From NCBI GenBank assembly GCA_937894515.1, contig CALCRH010000222.1, positions 8,590 through 72,589 on the forward strand: a stretch of 64,000 bases of DNA, written 5' to 3'. The translations under genes were made by a program, and so were the position numbers. Below the pieces are notes generated by a model. That model was not told the origin of the DNA. It made no database searches and saw only the letters and a list, made by a program, of their open reading frames with translations. Source of the stretch: an uncultured Clostridia bacterium (GTDB lineage Bacteria > Bacillota > Clostridia > Oscillospirales > Oscillospiraceae). Positions 18,208 through 26,355 of this stretch are shown piece by piece (position 1 is the first letter of the stretch; each line of letters opens with the position of its first letter).

Positions 18208-18720
18208 ATGCGTATTTTAGGCATAGATCCCGGTGTAGCCATTGTTGGCTTCGGCGTGTTGGATCACGAAAAGGGGCAATCAAAAATGGTGCAGTACGGC
18301 GCCATCAATACGCAGGCCGGTTTGCCCCTTGCCACCCGCCTTTTGCAGATCGAGAGCGATTTTATGCAGCTGATACAGCATTTTCAGCCGGACGTCATCT
18401 CCATTGAAGAGCTGTTTTTCAGCAAAAACATTACCACCGGCATTGCGGTGGCACACGCTCGCGGTGTGATTCTCTGCACCGCAGAAAAAATGGGGATTCC
18501 TATTTATGAATACACCCCCATGCAGGTGAAGCAGGCGGTAGTGGGATATGGGTTGGCAGAAAAGCGGCAGGTCATGGACATGGTGCGGCGGCTTTTGAAA
18601 CTGACTGCCATTCCCAAACCTGACGATGCGGCAGATGCTTTGGCAATCGCTCTGTGTCATGCCAGAAGTGCCACCAGTCTGTTACATCGCAAGGATCCCA
18701 ACGTAAAGGAGACCGTTTAA
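18208..18720 (+). CDS. ruvC: Holliday junction resolvase RuvC
   Basis: A 170-aa RNase H-fold endonuclease that cuts Holliday junctions symmetrically. Catalytic acids are visible as D7 (LGIDPG), E67 (ISIEELF) and the C-terminal pair in KPDDAADALAIALCH near residues 140-143. The ATG follows TATGGAGGCG. The stop overlaps the ruvA start (TAATG), so the resolvase and branch-migration subunits are coupled. Confidence 0.95.
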   Translation: MRILGIDPGVAIVGFGVLDHEKGQSKMVQYGAINTQAGLPLATRLLQIESDFMQLIQHFQPDVISIEELFFSKNITTGIAVAHARGVILCTAEKMGIPIYEYTPMQVKQAVVGYGLAEKRQVMDMVRRLLKLTAIPKPDDAADALAIALCHARSATSLLHRKDPNVKETV

Positions 18721-19322
18721 TGTTCTACTATGTCAATGGCATTGTCGCCGAAATAGAACCCAATCTGGCAGTTATCGACTGCGGCGGTGTGGGGTATGCT
18801 TGCGCCACCACCAACTATACCCTGTCACAGCTGAAAAAGGGCGAGAAAGCAAAATTATTCACCTATCTCAACGTAAAAGAGGACGGCGTGGATTTGTTCG
18901 GTTTTACCACCCAGAGTGAGCTGTATACATTTAAATTGCTCTTGGGCGTGAATGGCGTAGGCCCAAAGGCTGCACTTTCTATTTTGTCCTCAACAACGCC
19001 GGGGAATCTGGCCATGAGTATCGTCATGGGTGACGAAAAAGCGCTGACAACTGCACCCGGTATCGGAAAAAAGATTGCCCAGCGCATCATTTTGGAGTTG
19101 AAGGACAAACTGGGAAAAGAGCAGGGAAGTGCGCCTGTTATGGAATATGGCGGTGTTGTTGCCAGTATCGGCAGCAACTCCAAGGCAAAGGAAGCCTCGG
19201 AAGCCCTTGGCGTTTTGGGATATGGTCCGCAGGAGATCGCTGCGGCACTCAAGGGCATCGATTTGGAGAGCCTGCCGCTGGAAGAGATCATCCGCCAGGC
19301 GCTGAAGAAAATGGTTCGATAA
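18720..19322 (+). CDS. ruvA: Holliday junction branch migration protein RuvA
   Basis: A 200-aa tetrameric junction-binding protein. It has an N-terminal OB fold (1-62), two helix-hairpin-helix motifs (GVNGVGPKAALSIL near 75 and APGIGKKIAQRI near 110) and a C-terminal UBA-like domain that contacts RuvB. The ATG at 18720 overlaps the ruvC stop behind AAAGGAG. Normal length. Confidence 0.95.
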   Translation: MFYYVNGIVAEIEPNLAVIDCGGVGYACATTNYTLSQLKKGEKAKLFTYLNVKEDGVDLFGFTTQSELYTFKLLLGVNGVGPKAALSILSSTTPGNLAMSIVMGDEKALTTAPGIGKKIAQRIILELKDKLGKEQGSAPVMEYGGVVASIGSNSKAKEASEALGVLGYGPQEIAAALKGIDLESLPLEEIIRQALKKMVR

Positions 19323-19334
19323 GGAGGGAAAGGC

Positions 19335-20375
19335 GTGAGTATCGATTTCGGAGCTGATATTTATGAAGAGCCTGTTGTGGCCAAGACCTTTCTCGCAGAA
19401 GATGCTCAGGAAATATCTCTGCGTCCTCATACGCTGAAAGAATATATCGGGCAGGAAAAGGCAAAACAAAATCTTTCAATCTTTATCGAGGCGGCAAGAC
19501 GCCGCATGGAATCCCTGGATCATGTGCTGCTCCATGGCCCTCCGGGATTGGGCAAGACAACGCTTGCCGGCATTATTGCACAGGAAATGGGAGTCAATAT
19601 TCGCATTACCTCCGGACCGGCGATTGAAAAGCCCGGCGATCTGGCGGCACTGCTGACCAATCTGAATGAGGGTGATATTCTCTTTGTAGACGAAATTCAC
19701 CGGCTCAATCGCTCTGTGGAGGAGATCCTGTACCCGGCGATGGAGGACTATGCCATCGACATCATTATCGGCAAGGGTCCCAGTGCCAACTCCATTCGGC
19801 TGGATCTGCCCAAATTTACGCTGATTGGGGCCACCACACGGGCCGGCTCGCTCTCCGCACCTCTGCGTGACCGGTTCGGCGTTACGCTTCGTCTGGAGCT
19901 TTATACGCCGGAGGAATTGTGCCGGATCGTGAAACGCAGTGCAGACATCCTGCATGTCCCCGTAGAAGAGGCCGGCGCCATGGAGATTGCCAAGCGCTCC
20001 CGCGGTACGCCGCGTATTGCCAACCGTATGCTGCGCCGTGTCCGTGATTTTGCCCAGGTCAAGGCGGATGGAACGATTACCCGCGCCGTGGCAGATGAGG
20101 CGCTGCAGGCGCTGGAAGTGGACTATCTGGGTCTGGATCAGATCGACCGGCGTATGCTCAAGGCCATTATTGAAAATTATGGTGGTGGTCCTGTCGGTCT
20201 GGATACGCTGGCCGCAACGATCGGAGAGGAGTCCGTTACATTAGAGGACGTTTATGAGCCTTATCTGATGCAAATCGGTTTTTTGACCCGTACACCCCGC
20301 GGCCGCTGTGTGACGCAAAAAGCGTATGAGCACCTGCACATTGCCTATCTGGGACAGCAGCAGTTGGAGATTTGA
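19335..20375 (+). CDS. ruvB: Holliday junction helicase RuvB
   Basis: A 346-aa AAA+ motor that drives branch migration with RuvA. Walker A GPPGLGKT is near residues 66-73, Walker B DEIHRLN near 120, the sensor GATTRAG near 165, and a C-terminal winged helix binds DNA. The start is GTG at 19335 behind AAGGAGGG. It completes the ruvCAB operon. Confidence 0.96.
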   Translation: MSIDFGADIYEEPVVAKTFLAEDAQEISLRPHTLKEYIGQEKAKQNLSIFIEAARRRMESLDHVLLHGPPGLGKTTLAGIIAQEMGVNIRITSGPAIEKPGDLAALLTNLNEGDILFVDEIHRLNRSVEEILYPAMEDYAIDIIIGKGPSANSIRLDLPKFTLIGATTRAGSLSAPLRDRFGVTLRLELYTPEELCRIVKRSADILHVPVEEAGAMEIAKRSRGTPRIANRMLRRVRDFAQVKADGTITRAVADEALQALEVDYLGLDQIDRRMLKAIIENYGGGPVGLDTLAATIGEESVTLEDVYEPYLMQIGFLTRTPRGRCVTQKAYEHLHIAYLGQQQLEI

Positions 20376-20426
20376 CCATTATTCTGGAAATAATTGGAAA
20401 AATTTGAACAAATTTTAACAGATTGC

Positions 20427-20456
20427 TTGACAAATTCTTTGGCGAAAAGGTATAAT
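20427..20456 (+). promoter_or_regulatory. Consensus promoter abutting the sigH start codon
   Basis: TTGACA (20427-20432) and TATAAT (20451-20456) with 18-bp spacing. The ATG assigned to sigH is at 20459, only 2 nt after the -10 box, so normal initiation would fall at or just inside the start codon. Confidence 0.6.
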
Positions 20457-20458
20457 CT

Positions 20459-21085
20459 ATGAAAGAAACTGGAATAGAAGCTACTTATGCCTATCTGGAA
20501 AGCCTGAATGACGAAGATCTCTGTGCCATCAGCCATGAAGGAAACCGCGATGCAGAGGAAATTCTGGTATCCCGGTATCACCGCTTGGTGCGAAGTGTGG
20601 CGCGGCCCTATTTTCTGGCCGGGGGAGATACTGAGGATCTGTTGCAGGAAGGTATGTTCGGGCTGATCAAAGCGATTCGTGAATATGACCTGCAAAGAGA
20701 TGCCAGCTTTTATACCTTTGCCGAGCGCTGCATTCGGAATCGGCTGTTTACGGTATTAAAAGCGGCAAGCTCCGGCAAACACACACCACTCAATCAAGCT
20801 GTTTCTCTGCAATCTTCGTATATTGACGAGAACCCGTCCTTTGCCGAAGTGGATCCCGAGGTTATGCTGATCGACGTGGAGAAAACGGAAAACCTGCTCC
20901 GCATGGTAAAACAACAGTTGTCTGCCTGGGAGCGGGAGGTATTGGGATATTATTTGGACGGCTTAACCTGCCGTGAAATTGCAGATACTGTGGGCAAATC
21001 CGCCAAATCCGTGGATAACGCCGTACAGCGCATACGCCGCAAAATCGGGCGGCAAATCACATCCGGCGACATCAGCAACGGCTGA
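20459..21085 (+). CDS. sigH: Sporulation/stationary-phase sigma factor SigH
   Basis: A 208-aa sigma-70 family protein. Region 2 is at about residues 25-100 (YFLAGGDTEDLLQEGMFGLIKAIREYD, a SigH-like signature) and region 4 at about 150-200 (LDGLTCREIADTVGKSAKSVDNAVQRI). SigH directs early sporulation genes in Firmicutes. No other start is available before the conserved region except weak codons. The ribosome site is poor, and the promoter sits against the ATG. A leaderless mRNA or an upstream promoter is needed. The secE-nusG genes that often follow sigH are absent. Confidence 0.87.
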   Translation: MKETGIEATYAYLESLNDEDLCAISHEGNRDAEEILVSRYHRLVRSVARPYFLAGGDTEDLLQEGMFGLIKAIREYDLQRDASFYTFAERCIRNRLFTVLKAASSGKHTPLNQAVSLQSSYIDENPSFAEVDPEVMLIDVEKTENLLRMVKQQLSAWEREVLGYYLDGLTCREIADTVGKSAKSVDNAVQRIRRKIGRQITSGDISNG

Positions 21086-21122
21086 CCGCAATATATTTTT
21101 TCTCAAAAGAGAGGGTAAAAAC

Positions 21123-21401
21123 ATGTACGAAGACAAGACTTTAGTGTGCAAAGAATGCGGCAATGAATTCGTTTTCACCGCCGGTGAGCAGGAATTCTAT
21201 GCAGAGCGCGGCTTCCAGAATGAGCCCCAGCGCTGCAAGGCCTGCCGTGATGCTCGCAAGAACGCCGCTCGCGGTCCCCGTGAGTATTTCACCGCTGTCT
21301 GCGCGAACTGCGGCGGCGAGGCCAAGGTTCCTTTCGAGCCCAAGACCGACCGTCCTGTGTACTGCAGCGATTGCTTTGCTAAGATGCGTGAGAACGGCTA
21401 A
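21123..21401 (+). CDS. Small zinc-ribbon protein (CxxC-x17-CxxC type)
   Basis: A 92-aa protein with two paired-cysteine sites: C9/C12 with C38/C41, and C60/C63 with C81/C84. The second has exactly 17 residues between pairs, matching the CxxC-x17-CxxC domain family of unknown function. Zinc binding is inferred. Codon use is highly biased, which suggests abundant expression. The ATG at 21123 follows AGAGAGGG. It lies 37 nt after sigH and ends at a strong terminator. Confidence 0.8.
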   Translation: MYEDKTLVCKECGNEFVFTAGEQEFYAERGFQNEPQRCKACRDARKNAARGPREYFTAVCANCGGEAKVPFEPKTDRPVYCSDCFAKMRENG

Positions 21402-21424
21402 TTCCGTATATTAACACATCACGG

Positions 21425-21456
21425 AAAGTGCGTGCCGCTTGGCACGCACTTTCTTT
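21425..21456 (+). terminator. Terminator after the zinc-ribbon gene
   Basis: A 12-bp stem (21425-21436 with 21441-21452), GCTT loop and T-rich tail. Confidence 0.85.
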
Positions 21457-21544
21457 CTGTTTTCTGCAAGATTTTGTTGAAAGAAACAAAAAAATAGGAT
21501 ATACTACTCTTGATCCAAATTTAAACTTTTAGGAGGAATTCCAA

Positions 21545-21751
21545 ATGATCGAGATTACAAAGGATACCATTATCGGCGATATTCTGGATATTGCCCCTCA
21601 GACCGCACCCATTTTCCTGTCCATTGGTATGCACTGCCTTGGCTGCCCCAGCTCCCGCGGCGAGACCGTGGAGGAGGCCTGTGCTGTGCACGGCGTAGAC
21701 GTGGACAAGCTGCTGCAGGTCGTAAACGAGACCGCCAACAAGCCGGAATAA
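21545..21751 (+). CDS. DUF1858 family small redox protein
   Basis: A 68-aa single-domain DUF1858 protein, also known as hybrid-cluster-associated redox disulfide protein. The family start (ITKDTIIGDIL) and the MHCLGC motif with C31 and C34 are present. The family is linked to nitric-oxide and iron-sulfur stress proteins such as ScdA and Hcp; a thiol redox role is inferred. The ATG follows TTAGGAGGAATTCC. It is a lone gene between terminators. Confidence 0.82.
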   Translation: MIEITKDTIIGDILDIAPQTAPIFLSIGMHCLGCPSSRGETVEEACAVHGVDVDKLLQVVNETANKPE

Positions 21752-21760
21752 GTCAAAATG

Positions 21761-21796
21761 AGCGCATACGGAAAACCGTATGCGCTGCCTTTTGTA
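21761..21796 (+). terminator. Terminator after the DUF1858 gene
   Basis: An 11-bp perfect stem (21761-21771 with 21776-21786), AAAA loop and a short T run. Confidence 0.7.
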
Positions 21797-21805
21797 TAGG
21801 AGCTT

Positions 21806-22492
21806 ATGAAACAATTAGATTTACAGCCACGCTTACAGCTTCTGTCGGAATTGGTTCCCGATGGAGCAAAACTGGTTGACGTGGGAACAGATCACGGTTA
21901 TTTGCCGGTGTCACTTTTACAGCAGGGAAAGATTGTCCGCACCATTGCCGCGGACATAGGCGAAGATCCTTTACGACACGCACGACGCACCGCCGCGGAA
22001 TACGAGATCACTGCAATAGACTTTCGCCTCTGCGATGGTTTACAGGGCGTTTTGCCTGACGAGACTGACACCATCGTCATCGCCGGTATGGGGGGAGAAA
22101 CCATCGTTTCTATTTTGAACGCTTCACCCTGGGCAAGAGACGGGAAAATGCTATTGCTTCAGCCGATGACCAAGATTGAGTTCTTACGCCGCTGGCTGGG
22201 TGAAAATGGTTACGTATTTGTCAAGGAGAAACTGGTCTGGGATAAAGGCATTTTGTATCCGGTTTTTGTCGTCCGCGGAGGCAAAAAACGTCTATTGACC
22301 GATATAGAGCAATATGCCGGGATAGCGATGGACGATGATCCGCTCTATGCCGATTATCTGACAAATCAGATGTCACGTCTGCAAAAGGCCATTGATGGAT
22401 TAAATAGAGCCAACGACTGCTGTTCTCACGGCAGAGCCTGCGAATTTGAAGAGATCCGCAAAGCGTTGGAAGAAAAGAGGAACAGGCTATGA
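21806..22492 (+). CDS. trmK: tRNA (adenine(22)-N1)-methyltransferase TrmK
   Basis: A 228-aa SAM-dependent methyltransferase with the TrmK-type N-terminus and motif I VDVGTDHGYLP near residue 28. The motif IVIAGMGGETI near residue 92 and a C-terminal helical part are typical of the Bacillus YqfN/TrmK family, which methylates A22 of tRNA. Its stop overlaps the next gene by 4 nt. trmK with a Nif3-like gene is a conserved Firmicutes pair. Confidence 0.92.
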   Translation: MKQLDLQPRLQLLSELVPDGAKLVDVGTDHGYLPVSLLQQGKIVRTIAADIGEDPLRHARRTAAEYEITAIDFRLCDGLQGVLPDETDTIVIAGMGGETIVSILNASPWARDGKMLLLQPMTKIEFLRRWLGENGYVFVKEKLVWDKGILYPVFVVRGGKKRLLTDIEQYAGIAMDDDPLYADYLTNQMSRLQKAIDGLNRANDCCSHGRACEFEEIRKALEEKRNRL

Positions 22493-23274
22493 GTAATGTT
22501 TATGATGTGGAAAAATACCTCTATGACTGGGCCCCGGCAGAACTGGCAGAGGACTGGGACAATGTAGGCTTGCTGGTGGGTGATGGAGAACAGGAGGTTC
22601 GGAAAATTCTGGTCTCTCTGGACATTACCGAGGCGGTAGTGGCCGAAGCGGTGGAGATCGGCGCTGACCTGATCGTGGCACATCACCCGGTAATGAACTG
22701 CACCTGGCACAAGGTACAAAACGTGAAAGCAGACAATCCACAGGGGCGCATGATCATGCAGATGCTCCGGCATGGTATTTCCGCTATCTGTATGCATACC
22801 AATTTGGACGCAGCGCAGGGTGGTGTGAACGATGTTTTGGCGGAAAAACTGGGGCTTTTCGACCTGATACCGCTGAATGAGGAAAAAATCGGGCGAGTTG
22901 GTACGTTAAAATGTGAAATACCTCTTGTGGAGTTCCTACCTTTTGTGGTAAAATCATTAAGATGCAACGGTATGCGGTATCGTGACTGCGGCAAACCGGT
23001 CCACCGGGTGGCGGTGGGCGGCGGCGCCTGCGGGGACTATATCCAAAACGCCATTGCATTGGGCTGTGATACGTTTGTGACCTCCGATCTGAGCTATCAC
23101 GAATTTCTGGATACGACCGAGCTGAATCTCATTGACGCCGGTCATTTCCCCACGGAAAACGTGATTTGCCCGGTGATCGCGCAGCGGCTCACAAATGCGT
23201 TCCCCACAGCCGAAGTGGTGCTATCGACCAAGCACGCAAGCGAGGTCATTCAATATTGCATAAAGGAGAAATGA
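22489..23274 (+). CDS. Nif3-like dinuclear metal-centre hexameric protein
   Basis: A 261-aa Nif3/YqfO-family protein. Metal ligands are visible in IVAHHPVM near residue 65, the MHTNLDAAQGG segment near 103 and DAGHFPTEN near 218. It lacks the PII-like insertion of the longer YqfO form. Structures show a hexamer with a two-metal centre; GTP cyclohydrolase activity has been proposed for some members, but the role is not settled. It is coupled to trmK and sits 3 nt before yebC. Confidence 0.9.
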   Translation: MSNVYDVEKYLYDWAPAELAEDWDNVGLLVGDGEQEVRKILVSLDITEAVVAEAVEIGADLIVAHHPVMNCTWHKVQNVKADNPQGRMIMQMLRHGISAICMHTNLDAAQGGVNDVLAEKLGLFDLIPLNEEKIGRVGTLKCEIPLVEFLPFVVKSLRCNGMRYRDCGKPVHRVAVGGGACGDYIQNAIALGCDTFVTSDLSYHEFLDTTELNLIDAGHFPTENVICPVIAQRLTNAFPTAEVVLSTKHASEVIQYCIKEK

Positions 23275-23277
23275 ACT

Positions 23278-24012
23278 ATGTCCGGACATTCCAAGTGGCA
23301 CAACATTCAAAAGACCAAGGGTGCGGCTGACGCCAAGCGCAGCGCCGCCTTTACCAAAATCGCCAAGGAGATCATCGTAGCTGTCAAGCAGGGCGGCAGC
23401 GGTGACCCTGCGTACAACTCTGCTCTGGCGACCGTGGTGGCCAAGGCCAAGGCAAACAATATGCCCAACGACAACATCAAGCGCACCATCGACAAGGCGC
23501 TGGGTTCCGGCAATACCGACAACTACGAGTCCGTCACCTACGAGGGCTACGGTCCCTGCGGCGTAGCCGTGATCGTGGAGGCGCTGACCGACAACCGCCA
23601 GCGTACCGCACCTGAGATCCGTCACTACTTCGATAAGTACGGCAAGGGCATGGGCGCTCAGGGCTGCGTGAGCTGGAGCTTTGACCGCAAGGGCGTCATC
23701 GTCATTAACAACGAGGACGGCGAGCTGGACGAGGACACCGTAATGATGGACGCTCTGGACGCCGGCGCCGCCGACTTTGAGCCGGACGGCGAGGTGTTTG
23801 AGGTGACCTGCGAGCCCGACGACTTCAATGCCGTGGTCGCCGCGCTGGAGAGTAAGGGTTACAGCTTTGTTTCCGCGGAAATCGAGATGGTGCCTCAGAA
23901 CTACATCACCATGACCGGCGAGGACGACGTAAAGAACATGAACAAGCTTCTGGATATGCTGGACGACAACGAGGACGTGCAGAACGTGTGGCATAACTGG
24001 CAGCAGGACTAA
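23278..24012 (+). CDS. yebC: YebC/PmpR family (TACO1) protein
   Basis: A 244-aa YebC-family protein (MSGHSKWHNIQKTKGAADAK start), full length. Members bind DNA as regulators or relieve ribosome stalling at polyproline in the YebC2/TACO1 branch; which applies here is unclear. GC-rich, highly biased codons suggest high expression. The last 12 codons form the left attachment repeat of the element that follows. The present stop is TAA, while the copy at the right end carries TGA, so insertion swapped the natural 3' end without changing the protein. Confidence 0.94.
   Translation: MSGHSKWHNIQKTKGAADAKRSAAFTKIAKEIIVAVKQGGSGDPAYNSALATVVAKAKANNMPNDNIKRTIDKALGSGNTDNYESVTYEGYGPCGVAVIVEALTDNRQRTAPEIRHYFDKYGKGMGAQGCVSWSFDRKGVIVINNEDGELDEDTVMMDALDAGAADFEPDGEVFEVTCEPDDFNAVVAALESKGYSFVSAEIEMVPQNYITMTGEDDVKNMNKLLDMLDDNEDVQNVWHNWQQD
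23974..24010 (+). repeat. Left attachment repeat (attL) within yebC
   Basis: 37 bp identical to 29389-29425. The match extends left to 23968 with one mismatch (G against A at 23973/29388). It covers the final codons of yebC up to the first base of the stop. Confidence 0.9.
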
Positions 24013-24104
24013 ATGCCGCTTTTTGTTCCACAAACGCGTCATTTTGCGTTGATTTTGTAACTATTTTCAACAATTAAATTTTCTGTTGTGCTATACGTCA
24101 TTTT

Positions 24105-24151
24105 AACGATGACATACGTATCTCCTCCAATTGTGACATACAAAAGGAGGA
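24105..24151. promoter_or_regulatory. Left arm-type repeats and ribosome-site hairpin before the integrase
   Basis: AACGATGACATAC at 24105-24117 recurs exactly at 29271-29283. A second GACATAC with AAAAGG follows at 24135-24147. TCCTCC at 24123-24128 can pair with the integrase ribosome site GGAGGA at 24146-24151. Integrase binding here could therefore affect its own expression; this is inference. Confidence 0.55.
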
Positions 24152-24157
24152 AAAAAC

Positions 24158-25051
24158 ATGAAAATCAGCACAGCAGCAAGAGAGTATTTTGTAGAGATTG
24201 AGGTTAGGAAGTTTACCCCGAAGACAATTCGGAGTTATCGGAACAACCTCAATCTCTTCTTGCGTTTTTGCGAGGAGGAAACCGACGCGGCGGACATGGA
24301 GGACGTGACCCTTGCCATCGTACGACAATTCACCCTCTTTATGAGCCAAAAGGGACGCAAGGGAACGTACATCAACAGTTTATTGAAAGTCACCAAGGCA
24401 TTTATACAGTATTGCTATGAGGAGGGGTACGGCGGCTTTAACACCCGCAAAAACTTCAAGTGGTGTAAGGAAGACAAGCCAATCATTACGGCCTTTATGC
24501 CCGATGACGTGCGGCGACTGCTGAAATCGTGTAAGGGCAGCGACTTCTTATCGGTACGCGACACGGCGATCATCACCATGTTATTTGAAACGGGTATCCG
24601 TTGTTGGGAATTGTGCTGTATCCAAAAGGCGGACATACACGACGATTTTATCATCATCAACGGCAAAAACCATAAACAACGTGTCGTGCCGATCACCGCC
24701 GTACTGCGTAAAGCCATGATGAAGTACGAGGCGGCAAAGGATGATTATTTTGCCTTGAAGAACGTGGAGGACAACTATTTTCTTTCATTCCACGGGCGGA
24801 AACTGAACAATTCGGCGGTTGAAAACGTACTCCGGCGGCACGGACAGGAAATAGAGGGAATACGCGTGTCGCCGCATACTTGCCGCCATTTTTACGCCCA
24901 GCAGCAAGTAAAAATGGGGACTGATCTCTATACCATATCCCGACTTTTGGGGCATGAGAATATACAAATCACGCAGACCTATCTAAATAGTCTGCGTGAT
25001 CGGGACGTTGTTAAAATAGCGAAACAAAAAAGTGTGCTGCTATCCATGTGA
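24158..25051 (+). CDS. Tyrosine-type integrase of the element
   Basis: A 297-aa tyrosine recombinase with an N-terminal core-binding SAM-like domain (about residues 3-92) and a catalytic domain with R148, H240, R243, H266 and nucleophile Y275. It is Xer-like in size and lacks a long arm-binding extension. It is the first gene inside the left attachment repeat, the usual place for an element integrase. It begins at an ATG behind AAAGGAGGA that may be masked in a hairpin. It presumably recombines the yebC 3' sequence. Confidence 0.9.
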   Translation: MKISTAAREYFVEIEVRKFTPKTIRSYRNNLNLFLRFCEEETDAADMEDVTLAIVRQFTLFMSQKGRKGTYINSLLKVTKAFIQYCYEEGYGGFNTRKNFKWCKEDKPIITAFMPDDVRRLLKSCKGSDFLSVRDTAIITMLFETGIRCWELCCIQKADIHDDFIIINGKNHKQRVVPITAVLRKAMMKYEAAKDDYFALKNVEDNYFLSFHGRKLNNSAVENVLRRHGQEIEGIRVSPHTCRHFYAQQQVKMGTDLYTISRLLGHENIQITQTYLNSLRDRDVVKIAKQKSVLLSM

Positions 25052-25179
25052 AATTGTACGCTGTGACGGTCATAGCGGCCTATTACGAGCCGCATACGGG
25101 GGTGACGGCTATTTATCCGTCCCTCAAAAAACATGGGGTATAATGGCAGCAAACAAGCCGCCAAAGGGCAAAAAGAAAA

Positions 25180-25205
25180 GCGGGAGGAAAAACCTCCCGC
25201 TTTTT
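25180..25205. terminator. Bidirectional terminator between integrase and minus-strand operon
   Basis: An 8-bp GC-rich stem (25180-25187 with 25193-25200) has T runs on both sides when read on either strand. It can end the integrase transcript and the converging minus-strand operon. Confidence 0.8.
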
Positions 25206-25207
25206 AC

Positions 25208-25487
25208 TTAAAATTCAAACTTTTCCGTTGTTGTCTGTGGTAGTATCTCCGTTGGTTTCATCATCGACATGACGATTTCCGGCGGGACACCATCAAAAAA
25301 CAAATTTTTCGCCGCTGCTTTCTACCACCTCCGGCGGCGGTGGGTAGTCAATTTGATAATCGTACCGCAAAAGATACGTCATCTCCTCCAAAAGGACGAG
25401 CATTTTCTAATAATCGTCAACGTTTTTGTCCGTTGTCATGTTTTCCCATACGGACTGCAAGCAATCAATCATTTCTTTTTCTGTCAT
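25208..25487 (-). pseudogene. Interrupted minus-strand reading frame (stop plus frameshift)
   Basis: Reading down from an ATG at 25487 behind GAGGGA gives 26 codons, an in-frame TAG (25407-25409), then a further open stretch that needs one frame change near a TTTTTT run (about 25300) to reach the TAA at 25208. Joined, it would be about 92 aa with a PPPP motif and the ending TTTEKFEF. That ending resembles the end of the neighbouring gene (VEKFRF). It could be decayed, or two tiny coupled frames. No function is recognised. Confidence 0.4.
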
Positions 25488-25497
25488 AATCTTTCCC

Positions 25498-26013
25498 TCA
25501 AAAACGAAATTTTTCTACTGGCGTGGGAGAAACTTGTTTCTCCACGCCACAATTATTTATTGCTATTTCTGTTTGACTATTATTTATTTCTATCTTTTCC
25601 GGCGGTACAACTTGAACGGCCTGTACTGTGGGCTGTTCGTCAGCCGACCAGTCATAAACGAGAGCCGCGACAGTTTCAATGCGTTGTGTGTCGTGACGCG
25701 GCTGTGGTACTTCATAAAAATCATAAGTGTTCCCGCCGGTGGGTACTAAATAGCCCTTATCCACCAAGATCATAAATTGATCGTGGTACGTTGTCCGTGC
25801 CATGCCGATAGACTGACGGAGAGCCGCCGGAGATAAGGCAAGCGTGTAGTTGTCCGCGTTCGCCGCAAGGTATAAGTACAGTTTCAAGGCGTAGGGGCTT
25901 AGATCACGAGCCGCAGCCATCCAGTTATCATTCTTGATACCAAGGAAGTCTGTCGTTGCCCGTTCACGGTGTACCCGCACCATACGCTGATTGGGATATG
26001 TGATTTCCGGCAC
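25498..26013 (-). CDS. Winged-helix/HTH protein of the element
   Basis: About 171 aa. Residues 20-90 contain LSPYALKLYLYLAANAD and an HTH-like SPAALRQSIGMARTTYHDQF followed by LVDKGYLVP. This is a winged-helix pattern seen in element-borne regulators and some replication proteins. The C-terminal third is low-complexity. A GTG at 26013 is well placed behind AAGGAGG; an ATG at 26055 overlapping the upstream gene is the alternative (185 aa). It may act on the adjacent repeat block as initiator or regulator; this is inference from position only. Confidence 0.65.
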   Translation of the reverse strand: MPEITYPNQRMVRVHRERATTDFLGIKNDNWMAAARDLSPYALKLYLYLAANADNYTLALSPAALRQSIGMARTTYHDQFMILVDKGYLVPTGGNTYDFYEVPQPRHDTQRIETVAALVYDWSADEQPTVQAVQVVPPEKIEINNSQTEIAINNCGVEKQVSPTPVEKFRF

Positions 26014-26035
26014 GTTATTTTCCTCCTTTTCCGTT

Positions 26036-26260
26036 TTAATAATCTTCATCTTCATAACCGATTAGTATTCTGAATGCCTCATGTAGAAACTCATCAATAT
26101 AAAATTCAACTAAAGCTTGTTCAATTTCACTATCGTCAAGTCCCTTGATAGCTTGCTCTACTACGCTGATATCCGTATAATAATTTACAAAGTCCATAAT
26201 AGCGAGGTACTCAAAATGCTCAACCAGCAGATTAACATTATAAATATCATTGTTTTCCAT
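26036..26260 (-). CDS. Small acidic protein of unknown function
   Basis: 74 aa, very acidic (about 20 Asp/Glu) and AT-rich, with a helical pattern and no recognised domain. The ATG at 26260 follows AGGAGAAAAC. It is the first gene of the minus-strand operon and overlaps the possible long start of the next gene. Base composition is unlike the host genes, in line with horizontal origin. Confidence 0.6.
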   Translation of the reverse strand: MENNDIYNVNLLVEHFEYLAIMDFVNYYTDISVVEQAIKGLDDSEIEQALVEFYIDEFLHEAFRILIGYEDEDY

Positions 26261-26286
26261 TTGTTTTCTCCTAAAATTGTAATTTT

Positions 26287-26355
26287 TTATTATAGAAAAT
26301 AAGCTTTTTTCTTATTTTCTATAATAATTATACAATATTTTTATAAAAAAATCAA
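26287..26355 (-). promoter_or_regulatory. Promoter with 17-bp palindromic operator, minus-strand operon
   Basis: Read on the minus strand: TTGATT (26355-26350), 17-bp spacer, TATAAT (26332-26327). Directly downstream lies a perfect 17-bp inverted repeat (26287-26303 with 26311-26327) overlapping the transcription start. A repressor operator is the simplest reading; a transcript hairpin is the alternative. Confidence 0.6.

Noticed and set aside
23221..24042. 273-codon minus-strand open frame opposite yebC
   Set aside because: Shadow of yebC codon bias, Val/His-rich without domains.
25143..25210. 22-codon basic frame before the terminator in the element
   Set aside because: No ribosome site and it runs through the terminator hairpin; not credible as a gene.
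25269..25775. 168-codon plus-strand frame in the element
   Set aside because: Opposite to the minus-strand operon, aromatic-rich translation, no start signal.
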